Shown in pieces: positions 45,701-55,086 of a DNA stretch of 64,000 nucleotides; the first letter of the stretch is position 1, and each line of letters starts with the position of its first letter. The translations under genes were made by a program, and so were the position numbers. This stretch comes from Cryptomeria japonica. Taxonomy: Eukaryota > Streptophyta > Pinopsida > Cupressales > Cupressaceae. A model generated the notes under the pieces. The model was not told the origin of the DNA, made no database searches, and saw only the letters and a list, made by a program, of their open reading frames with translations. The DNA is taken from positions 478,484,900-478,548,899 of the forward strand of contig NC_081406.1 in assembly GCF_030272615.1 (NCBI RefSeq). Direction: 5' to 3'.

Positions 45701-47055
45701 TTTTTCACTTTGAATTCCTAGTGGAAGAGTTACATTATCGTGCCTATGATTCTCCTGAGTCCCAAATAGTTTGTTCTATTATTGGACATGACTCATCTCA
45801 CTACAACCACATTTACTGTTATCTATGAGACTAAATTATCCCAAAAAATCTTACCCATAATGAGAAAAGGAACCTAACCCAAAATGCTTCATGGTACGTC
45901 ATCATCGCTAACGATCTATTTAGTCGAGTTTTGGATAGTACTTTGCTTAGGTGTCTAGAAACTGAAGAGTCCCAATGCGCATTATATGAAGTCCATGAAG
46001 GTATTTGTGGATCTCATTCAAATGGTCTAACTTTAGTTCAAGAACTACTAAGGGATGGCTACTATTGGTGAGACATGGAGAAAGATGCTATAAAGTTTTC
46101 TAAAACTTGTGAGAAGTATCAGCTACATGGGAATCTCATACTAGCTCCAATAAGGGATCTCATAACCTTCATTACACATTGGCCTTTTCAACAATGGACA
46201 TTTGATCTCATTGGCCAAATATATCTTGCATCATCTAACAGACACAAGTTTATCATAACTGCCACTGACTACTTCACTAAGTGGGTAGAAGCAATTCTTC
46301 TCATCAACGCAACCAGTAAACAAGTAGCTTTGTTCATCCTTAACTATATTATCTACAGGTATGGGATACATTCATCCATTATGACTGACAATGGAGGACA
46401 ATTCAAGAATAAAGATCTAGATGAGCTCTATGAGAAATTCAAAATCAAACAACACTGGTCATTCATATATTACCCTCAAGGTAATGGACAAGCTGAAGCA
46501 TCTAACAAAAATCTACTGACTATCTTACACAAAATAGTAAACAAATCTAGGAGGGATTGGCATCTGCAGTTCAATCCTACACAATGGGCTTATAGAACAC
46601 ATATTAGAACACCTACTGGGGCTATACCTTTTTCTTTGGTGTATGGATCTAAAGCATTTTTACCTATTGAGGTGGAAATACCATCTTTAAGAGTTTCTTT
46701 GCAAGGTCTCGTTACTGATGAAGAATACATAATGTCTCGATTGCAGGAACTCGAGTTGTTGGATGAACGTCAGCAAGTGGCGTTCGATCATCTGAGAGTG
46801 TATCAAAAGAGAATGTCTAAAGGATATAAAAAGAAGGTTTGACAAAGAGAATTTTAGGTTGGTGACCTTGTTCTGAGAGAAAATCCTAAAAGTCAACAAT
46901 TTTGAGACAACAAAGGGAAGTTTGAACTAAACTAGTTGGGTCCCTACATCGTTACTGCACTCTTTGGCTCTGGTGCCTCTCAACTCTCAACATCAGAAGG
47001 AGAACAAATCTATGAACCGATCAAAACCATCCACTTGAAAAAATTCTTCACTTAG
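45701..47055 (+). pseudogene. Gypsy element F integrase
   Basis: Frame 1 to a TAG at 47053. The zinc region reads HEGICGSHSNGLT then CEKYQLH, where the second Cys of the expected C-x2-C is Tyr (G-to-A change). The catalytic core has WTFDLIGQIY (Asp), ITATDYFTKWVEA, IMTDNGGQFKNKD (Asp) and the PQGNGQAEASNK motif carrying Glu. The C-terminal GDLVLRENP and KKFFT end is typical of plant gypsy integrases. Stops occur near 45825 and 46069 and in 46840-46930. Confidence 0.92.
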
Positions 47056-47677
47056 TATTCTCTACTCCAGCAACCTGTACAACTAAAAAAGTCCTGAAAA
47101 AATCCTAAAATCCTAAAATGTCCTAAAAAAAAAAAAAAAAACTTTGCCAAGTAGGTGAAAACTTGGCAAACAGGAGCCTCTTGTACTCAAGCGCTCCATC
47201 TATCAATGCAACGTTGGCATTTCCCACTTTCCTACATCTTTGGTTTCACTTATACATATCTTTTAGTCCATTTTTGTGACATCCTAGTTCTTTTAGAACC
47301 CTCATGGCTTAAAACTGATCAATGACCTAGTCTTAGGGTAATCAACTAAGCAATTTACGTGTCGTAAGTAGTATCAACCAAGTCATCATTCCGTAAGTGA
47401 TACCCGGTCATCCAATCTGAGTCAGGCACCTGTCTCCTAACTACTGAAGTGTTTTATCACTGAGTACACAAGCAAAACAACATTACTTAAAACAATCACT
47501 AAACAGTTTGAGATATGCATGAAATTTTATTTGTGTGCTGTCTTTTATATTGGTTTTTGATTATTATTCCCTCTGAGTAACTCGAGGAAGTCTATCTTGA
47601 CTAAGAGGAGCAAGGATTGGGGGCATAATATTTTCTTTGTTTTCTCCTTGTAGGAATGATTCCGATGACCTGGAAAC
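47056..47677 (+). other. Gypsy element F 3' untranslated region with A-run and PPT-like tract
   Basis: No gene. A homopolymer A run lies at about 47126-47142. GGATTGGGGGCA near 47614-47626 looks like the gypsy polypurine tract. A 3' LTR should start here, but the following sequence does not clearly match 27972-29199, and element A's LTR begins at 47678. Confidence 0.55.
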
Positions 47678-48581
47678 TCTTGGCATATGGACACTCCAAT
47701 GAGACATTGTGTGTGATTGAAGGTTTTGTCATTGATGGAAACCTTGCAATCCTATGGCACCAGCAAAGCATTACTCAGACAACCTTGCAATCCTATGGCA
47801 CCGACAAAGCATTACTCAGGCAACCTTGCAATCCTATGGCACCAACAAGACATTATACCAACAAAGCATTACTCAAACAAAATAGTGCTCTGGCATCAAC
47901 AAAATCAATCTACACTGGCACTGGCACAGAAGATGTACACCGGTATAGAAGGAAATATGTATACCGGCACAGAGGCCGATAGGATTTTTGATATGTAATA
48001 TTTTGTTTATCATTGTAAGCCGACTTGGCAAATTGTAAAATGACTCTTGTATATAAAAGAGATCATTGTAGGCATTTGTAGGATATGGATAGAAAGCAAT
48101 AAATAAATTATAAGGCAGACCTAATGTGCGAATTGTAGGTCAAGGGTATAAATAAAGAACAGAGCAAGAACCAGTACTGAATCTGGCATTGAAGATGCTA
48201 TTGTAAAGCAGTACAGAATATTGGATTTGTGTAAATCCTCATTGTAAGTCAGTGTGACTTCTTATTGAGTAGTGAGCTCTAGGCAGTTGGCCTTCCTGCA
48301 TGTGCAGAGCCCTATTGTAAGTAATATTCTCTTATTGGCCAGTAAGTGAATATTGTCGGTCACAAATCCCACCGAGGTTTTTCCCACACCAGGTTTCCTC
48401 GTTAAAAATCTTGTGTTATGGTGTTCTTTTCATGTGGATGCTTTTGATTCTGTTATTTGCATTAATTCTTGCATACCGGTATACTGTTACTTTATATCTT
48501 GCATATTCAGTTTTAAGAAAATTTCATTACCAATCAGATACTGATTCACCCCCCCTCTAAGTATCTGTGGGAACCCTAACA
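47678..48581 (+). repeat. Element A 5' LTR
   Basis: 904 bp. It starts TCTTGGCATATGG (decayed TGTTGGCAT) and ends CCCTAACA. Near the start are three or four copies of a motif around CAACCTTGCAATCCTATGGC (47745-47860). Later come GAGCTCTAGG, CTGCATGTGCAG, CACCGAGGTTTTTCC and the C-loop hairpin (CAGATACT 48535-48542 and AGTATCTG 48560-48567). Confidence 0.85.
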
Positions 48582-48583
48582 GT

Positions 48584-48595
48584 TGGTATCAGAGC
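48584..48595 (+). promoter_or_regulatory. Element A primer binding site
   Basis: A perfect TGGTATCAGAGC, two nucleotides after the LTR end, complementary to the initiator tRNA-Met 3' end. Confidence 0.93.
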
Positions 48596-48652
48596 TTGGT
48601 CCTCTATTTTCAGAAGCCTAATAGCTTGAGGAAGATCTTGACACCGGTAAAG

Positions 48653-49810
48653 ATGGAAAATCTGATGAAGCAACTTGAAGGAGCTCTTACTAACTATGAT
48701 GAAGAGAAGTTGAAAAATATCAAATTAGAAGATGATTTAAAAGCAGCTCAGGACATTATTCAGGCACGTCAAGAAAATCTTACTGTTACAAGAAACAAGA
48801 GAAGAGAACTTTGTGAAAAATTGCAAAATGAAAATGATGAAAAGGAATCACTAAATGATATGATAAGCAAATTGAAACAAGAGATCATGACAACAAAAAA
48901 TGAAATGCAAGATATGACTATGAGATTTTGCAAAGAGATTGAGGATAGAAAGAAGAATGAAGAAGAATTGACTAGAAGACTAAGTGATGCAACAAATGAG
49001 AACACAAGACTTAGCTATGAAAATGACATGTTGAAGACAGATCTGATGCATACTCAAAATGACTCGAATGAAGTAATGAGACAAAAAGAGATCTTGGAAA
49101 GGGAATTGGAAACTGCAAATCAACACAAAGAAAAATTCAAGAAAAGCTCAGAAGAACTTGGTACCTTATTGAAGAATCAAAAACCGAAAGGTGACACTTC
49201 TGGAGTTGGATTTGAAGTTGGAGAAAGCTCCAGTACTGCAAATACCCAGGATCAAAGAAAACTGGTAAGACCCTCTAATACTTACAAATTCAATGGAAAA
49301 TGCTTTAACTGTAATAAATATGGTCATAGGGAAAATGAATGTAGATCTAGGAATTATCAGAACATCAATCCTCCCACCGGTCAATACACCAAATGCAACA
49401 AAATTGGTCATAACTCTGAAAATTGTAGAATGAATATAAGATGTTATGTTTGTGGAAGATTTGGTCATTTATCAAATAAATTCAGAACACAAACCGGCAT
49501 AGGTTATGGGAAAGCTATTCAAAAAAATAATGTAACTTGTTATGCATGTAACAAGATTGGTCATATTGCTAAATTCTGTAGAAGTAAAGGTACACTGGTA
49601 GATAGCAAAAGTACTAGCTTGAAAGGTAAAGAAAAGGTTGAAGAGGTTAAGCAAGAATTTTCAAAGAAATGGATTAGAAAAGGTGATCTAAATATTGGGG
49701 TTACTCCTCCATCGGTAGAACCAACAAATGCTTCACCAATAGGACAATATGATGCTCCACCGGCAGAACAGAGCAATGCTCCATTGGCAGAATGTTCTTC
49801 ATCAAATTGA
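48653..49810 (+). CDS. Element A gag-like protein, 385 aa, intact
   Basis: ATG at 48653 follows the PBS by 57 nt; the frame is open to TGA at 49808. Residues 1-190 are almost all heptad-like coiled coil (KNIKLEDDLKAAQDII, RRLSDATNENTRLSYEND). CCHC modules lie at 49301-49342 (CFNCNKYGHRENEC, complete), about 49389-49431 (first Cys missing), 49442-49483 (last Cys to Phe) and 49539-49580 (CYACNKIGHIAKFC, complete). A Pro/Ala/Glu-rich tail has repeats like PPAEQSNAPLAE. It lacks the copia gag N-terminal motifs seen in D and G. A role as nucleocapsid-like RNA-binding protein is inferred from the knuckles and position. It is the longest undamaged ORF in the window. Confidence 0.82.
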   Translation: MENLMKQLEGALTNYDEEKLKNIKLEDDLKAAQDIIQARQENLTVTRNKRRELCEKLQNENDEKESLNDMISKLKQEIMTTKNEMQDMTMRFCKEIEDRKKNEEELTRRLSDATNENTRLSYENDMLKTDLMHTQNDSNEVMRQKEILERELETANQHKEKFKKSSEELGTLLKNQKPKGDTSGVGFEVGESSSTANTQDQRKLVRPSNTYKFNGKCFNCNKYGHRENECRSRNYQNINPPTGQYTKCNKIGHNSENCRMNIRCYVCGRFGHLSNKFRTQTGIGYGKAIQKNNVTCYACNKIGHIAKFCRSKGTLVDSKSTSLKGKEKVEEVKQEFSKKWIRKGDLNIGVTPPSVEPTNASPIGQYDAPPAEQSNAPLAECSSSN

Positions 49811-50101
49811 AGAAAATTATCTTGAGGGTTTGGCAATTTAATGACACACGTGCTATTATTCCCTCGGTTAGAGAAAAGAAGTTGAAAATCCTTCATTACA
49901 GGCAAATAAAGTTGAGTTAATACATTGCCGGCAAACAATTAATGTGGTAGGTAGCAGAAAAGACTTTATAAAATAAGGTTTTTGGCTCCATTTCATTTCA
50001 CTGTGAATTCAAACTTTCAGAGAGCGCGAGGATTTCCGAGAAAAGAGGCAAAGCACTTCAACAATCAATCCATTCAAAGGCAGAAAAAGGTATTTATCAT
50101 C

Positions 50102-51444
50102 ATGGCATCCTCCTCTACACCTGAATTCATAGCAAACCCTACAGTAGTCAAGGTTATAAAATGACCTAGGCCTGTGTTTCAGCTAGTTCTTGAGGTAGCT
50201 AAGAAAGATGACAACACAGGTGCTTTTTCCCAAATTCCAAAGGGTGTTGTTTATGCAGCAGACCCTAGAATGTATATTCATTGCAACATAGAGGAATTAG
50301 GTGATGAAGAAATCAAAAACATGTATAAATCTGTTATATGTGACAATGCCATAAATGTGAAACCTGAACAGAAAATTGTTGAAACCCTAGGATTCACTGA
50401 AATCCTCTGCATTCCTGAATTTTGCAAGGAAGTGGTTAGGATAGTTCTTAGCAGGGTACATGGCTCATTCTTTTGGCTTGAATCAGTGCATAAAATTACA
50501 AAGGTAGCTGTGAAAGCAGTAACAAGGTTACCTTCCACCGGTACTAGACCCGACAAAACCAAGAAGGTCTCCAATAACCTAGTAATGAAATTAACTGGTG
50601 CAACATCTGACAAAAGATCATTGAGGGTTAATGATGTGACCGATACAAATGTGAGATTCATTAGCATGATTCTAGGTTACAAAGAAACTCATGCAAATAT
50701 GCTTAACTCTGTTTCCAGTTTATGCATAAAAAGTGCTTATGACAAGGTTAAGGACAATGTAAAAATTGATATCTGTGAATGGTTAAAAGATGAGTTAATT
50801 GACAATTTGGCAAAAATCAAGAAGGATAAGAAAGGAACCTTTAGATTTGGAAATTTGCTTGTATGCTTAATGTTACATATAACCAAATAGGCTCCCAATA
50901 TAGGCTATAAGGATTTTGGGTTCGACATACCAATAGGAAGATAATTGTCTGACTTATTCAACAACATGGGTGAAAATAGAGAAAAGAATATCAATGAGTA
51001 TTTTCAAGCACAAAAGGTCAAAATGAATAAAAGAATCAGACTATCACAAGAAATTGTCAACATATACAAGGATGATATATGCTTTGTAATAAAAAAGGAT
51101 GAGATCTAGATGGAAGCAGTCATCCCAAGAACAATTTGGGTTACAGAGATGGGGTATGAAACAGATGACCACATAGTGGAAACTTATGCCAAAGCACTTC
51201 TGGAAGCCCCCAATGAACAAAAGGAAGAAGTATTTGGTAGTGCTGAGACCATCAAAAGTCAAATTCAATCTAAAAAGAGAGTAAAGAAAGTTGAGGCATC
51301 TGTGAGGAAAGGAACCAAGCAAGCAAAAGCCATAAAAGATGATGTATTAAAGAAAACTGGCATAATAGAAGAAGAGTTGGCAGCCCAACAGCCTGAAACT
51401 CATCTATCACCGGTAGATAACTCCTTAGAAGGAGATATGCCAGC
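50102..51444 (+). pseudogene. Element A second ORF, N-terminal part (to the solo LTR)
   Basis: It starts at ATG 50102 (MASSSTPEFIANPT) and reads in frame 2 with stops at 50162, 50888, 50942 and 51107. Recognisable family segments are GAFSQIPKGVVYAADPRMYI, EFCKEVVRIVLSRVHGSFFW, ELIDNLAKIKKDKKGTFRFG and, late, a Lys/Glu-rich stretch (KKRVKKVEASVRKGTKQAK). The N-terminus looks globular, with a conserved Ala/Ser start shared with element B (MASASKSP). It is cut at 51444 by the solo LTR. No known domain was recognised. Confidence 0.8.
51440..51444. repeat. Target site duplication CCAGC, left copy
   Basis: CCAGC at 51440-51444 and 52989-52993 flanks the solo LTR exactly. The ORF frame is continuous across the site if one copy is counted. 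Confidence 0.9.
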
Positions 51445-52988
51445 TATACGTTAGGAAATAGGAAATCATCACAAGCAAGATAAACATACTAATCATTAGC
51501 TCAATCACAAAAGCATTCATTGCAATGATCTATCCTAAACATCACTCAATAGAGACATGAAATAAAAGCATTCAAAACTAGAAATTAAGCAAACCAAAGG
51601 TATGATTTGAATGCTCCTTCATGCGGCTCCATTGTTCTTCTTTCCTCTTCAAATGGTTTGGTTGTGGATCTCACCTACAAGTGCACATACATTATTGAAA
51701 GCAAGTAGACAAGATTATTGATCAAGAGTACTAGAAATTCGATAGTCTGATTTCCAATTAGCTTTGATTGATGAAGATCATCCAATTTATAGAAGAATTG
51801 GAGAGATGACAAGATTAGCATGATTCAATTCAAATGGAAATTGCAAATCAATTATGTCAATTATGACAAATTATGACAAATTATGCACTTTCTATGCAAA
51901 ATTTGTTGATTGATAATTTATGACAAATTATGACAACTTCTATGTCAAAATTGATTGATTGTCAATTATGACAAATTTATGACAAATTGACATGTCATTT
52001 CCATGAATTTAGGAGAGAAATAGGAGGAATTTGAATTAGGAATTAGAAAAATTAAGAAATTAGAGAATTAAGAATTTAGGAATTAAGAAATTGATGGAAA
52101 TTAGAAATTAGGTAAATTAATTAATAATTTGTCATTTATTAATTAATTCACAAAGAGGAATAATTAGCCAATTAAATGAACATTTAATTTTAATGAGAAG
52201 ACTTAGGATAAATAAATAATTTATTAATCCTAAAGGAGGAAATGACAAACCAGGTTAAATGATTAAATCATGAAACCCTAGAAGACAAATTAGGTCTTGA
52301 TGAAAGATAATTGACTCGATCATGATTTGATTTTGGATTGATAAATGACCAATGTGATAAATGATTTGACTGATAAATGTGCCAATTGACGAGGAACAAT
52401 GACTAATTGATCCAAATTGACATAATTGAGACAAACAATGATCGGTGGCAAATTAATCACAAAATGACAAGATTGAAAAGATGACAAGGGTTGATGACAA
52501 AATAGAAAATGACCATGATCAATGATGAATTGATCACAAAATGACAAGATCGAACATGACAACGATCGATGACAAATCGATCATTAAAACGACAAGATTG
52601 AAAATGATAAGGATTGATGATAAATCAATCGCCAGATGACAAGATTGATAAGAGGACAATGATCGATGACAAATCGATCGCAAGATTGACAGGAGGACAA
52701 AACCCTAATTAGGATTGACGATGTCCAAAATGATGACAAATAAGCACGCATATTGATGCAATAGGATAAGATCGATCAAAATCATGACTGGAGATTGTTG
52801 TCGACAAGACCAAATTCGAGAGGCCAGATGAATGAAGAATGTAGAAGAATGACTCGATGCTCACAAATGATAAAGACCAAGTGCGAAACATAGGAGAAAT
52901 GTTAATGCGACGCAAAAACCTAAAATGAGGCAATGCGTAAATGTTAAAGTATGAATTCGCAAGCATTGACCATTTTTAGGTGTCTACA
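51445..52988 (-). repeat. Solo LTR of the gypsy H family, 1,544 bp
   Basis: On the minus strand it starts TGTAGACACCTAAAAATGG and ends near TTTCCTAACGTATA. It matches the gypsy H 5' LTR (59850-61197) along its length, including CTTTAACATTTRCGCATTGCC and the TGACAAATTATGACA cluster (51850-51985). It lacks any internal region, which is the mark of LTR-LTR recombination. Tandem degenerate units around GATCGATGACAAATCGATC occupy 52440-52690. Confidence 0.9.
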
Positions 52989-54881
52989 CCAGCAACTTTC
53001 AAAAGAGTTGTTAGGAAAAGAGACCCCTCACCGGTATCCACTCCTTCACCTAGAAGGACAAGACAGAAGCAACAAGCTGTGAGGTCTCCAGTCAAGAAAG
53101 CCACACCTAAGAAAAAGCTGACCCCCAAGAAGAAGAAGAAGACAAACACTGACTTGGCCCCTTTTGACATATTACTGAATGAGATCACAGAGGAAGGTAA
53201 ATTGAAAAACATAGGGAAAATCTATGACGCCCTATCAGATGATGAGAAAGGACAAGTCGAGGAAAGTGTTATATTACACATGGACATGTATAAAAAGTTT
53301 TTGATGCCAGTCCTAAATGAAATTCTTGATGAATTATATAAAAGACTTGAGGCCAGAAGGCAAGGAATAGTTGAGTTGGATAAGAAAATTAAAATAGAAA
53401 AATTACTTGCAGTATACCCGGTCAACTCACCTAAGGAAATTGATGATTCGATAGCTCAGGCCAATCGGACAGTTTTTTCCACTACACACCGGCAAATATC
53501 ACTAATGGCAGGTAGAGTTACTAAAGTTTCAAATGAAACAGAAGATGGTTGGGATACATTCTTAATTGAAAAAGAAAAACAAGAAGAATATAGGAATCCC
53601 AAGCCCATTCTGGTATATCAAAAGGACAAAGGGAAAGGTAAACTTGGTGGACCACCAAGTATCAAGATTAGAGACAACTTACCCCCACCTCCTTTAAATA
53701 CTCCACCGGTAAAAACAACAACTGCAGAAGATCAACCGACAACTGAGAGCATGGACATAAAGGATAATAATCCTAATCCTGAAGTCCTATATACTGTGAA
53801 TGTTGATACTCAAAAAATCAACATAGTGGTAGATAAGGATACCACAGATAAATCTGATAACAAAGAGTAACCGGCAACAGGAAACAAAGAGCAACCGGCA
53901 ATAGGAAACAAAGAGCAACTGGTAGCAGATTCAGAGAAAAAGATGGAATTTGGAACACAAACAGAGCAACCAACAGAGCTAAAGGCTCCAGAACAGATGC
54001 CACCAGTAAGAAATGATGCAGGAAAAACTATGCTTAAAGAGATGGAGACACAAACAGACCTACTAGAGGTCAATACCAGCATGGTCACTTCCACCGACAC
54101 TCAGTTTATTGGGTCACCATCAAATGTAATATAGGTATTGCTCGAATCTATCAAGAAAATAACTGATTATAGCTCACAAGCCTATAAAGTGATAGATGAT
54201 TCAATTCCAGTTTTGAAATCAATAGGTCCCAATTGTAATATAGCCAACAAAGATTCTTTAGGCCAGTTGGATACACTTTGTAAATATATTTCTGGAAATT
54301 TTGAGCAAACAAAGGTAGAAACTGTAAAGGAAAGTGTAGAAAAAGAGAAACAAAAATTCTTTGAGGAAGGAATAAAGAAGTGTAATAGGGAATTTGACAC
54401 ACTTCTACCGGAATTGTGCAATTTATTGAAAGAGTACAAAACTCTGTACAAAGACACCTGTAAGATAAACCTTTTGACCACAGATGTAGACAAAAAGATG
54501 AGCAAGGTATAGGAAGAGATCAATAAACTTGCTGATAATTTTTTTAACTCACCCGATACATTATCAGTTTTTGAGGAAAAGATAACAAATTTTGAGGAAG
54601 AATTGCTAAAATTAGAAAGAGAAAAAGAGAAAATAATAAACAAGGCAAAATTTTTGAGATCTAAACTAAGTCCAAGATTGGACTATTTATCATCTCTACA
54701 TAAGGAAATCTTAGAGGCACTAACACAGGGTAGCAAAACACCGGCAGAGCACTTGCAGCATCTCATCGGTACAATATACAGAACTGAGATAGCAATAAAG
54801 GTGAGTAAGAAGTTTATGGATGGCATAAGCTTAATTTTGGGAGATATTCTTCAGATAATAACTACCCAACTACAAGGTTGA
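52989..54881 (+). pseudogene. Element A second ORF, C-terminal part
   Basis: Frame 0, with stops at 53868, 54132 and 54510 and a terminal TGA at 54879. It opens with a basic Thr/Lys/Pro-rich stretch (RRTRQKQQAVRSPVKK). It then follows element 1 closely: LLNEITEEGKL, ILHMDMYKKFLMPVL, RQISLMAGRV, DNLPPPPLNTPPV. A small repeat NKEQPA/TGNKEQPAIGNKEQ shows that the TAA at 53868 replaced a Gln codon. The C-terminal 250 codons are coiled coil (FEEELLKLEREKEKIINK). With the N-terminal part the ORF is about 1,076 codons. Confidence 0.82.
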
Positions 54882-55086
54882 GGTTATGAATTGGTACAAC
54901 TACAAATCTACTAACCTTTGTCATTGATGCCAAAGGGGGAGTAGTAGATGAGAAAATTCAAAACACAGGGATCACATGCTCAGGGGGAGCTCTCACATTT
55001 TTGGTAACATTTTTTGGTCTACACATTTTTGGATATCTTTTTGAAATTTCTCATGAGTGTTGCCATCAATGCCAAAGTGGGAGATT
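54882..55086 (+). promoter_or_regulatory. Element A 3' noncoding segment with PPT doublet
   Basis: TTTGTCATTGATGCCAAAGG with a GGGAG tail lies at about 54918-54942, CAGGGGGAGC near 54982, and GCCATCAATGCCAAAGTGGG with AGAT ends at about 55085. The first and last share an approximately 20-nt core, so the PPT neighbourhood appears twice. Confidence 0.75.

Larger units (their letters stand above)
47678..55086 (+). mobile_element. Element A: pol-less LTR retrotransposon, two ORFs, lacking a visible 3' LTR
   Basis: In order: 5' LTR (47678-48581), PBS (48584-48595), intact gag-like ORF (48653-49810), large second ORF (50102-54881, split by a solo LTR) and PPT (about 55070-55085). After TGTT at about 55085 the sequence no longer resembles the 5' LTR, so the 3' LTR was displaced or deleted. 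There are no protease, integrase, RT or RNase H motifs. It is the same family as element 1 and a sister of element B. Confidence 0.88.

Noticed and set aside
33090-47055. Endogenous pararetrovirus (caulimovirid) instead of gypsy F
   Set aside because: Integrase and LTR/PBS are present and no movement-protein motif was seen; the order PR-RT-RH-aRH-INT is gypsy.
47626-47677. Start of the gypsy F 3' LTR
   Set aside because: It follows a PPT-like tract, but apart from TAATA it does not match the start of 27972-29199.
50102-54881. Second ORF of pol-less elements as an envelope-like protein
   Set aside because: No signal peptide, no hydrophobic membrane segment and no furin-like site seen; charged and coiled-coil composition instead.
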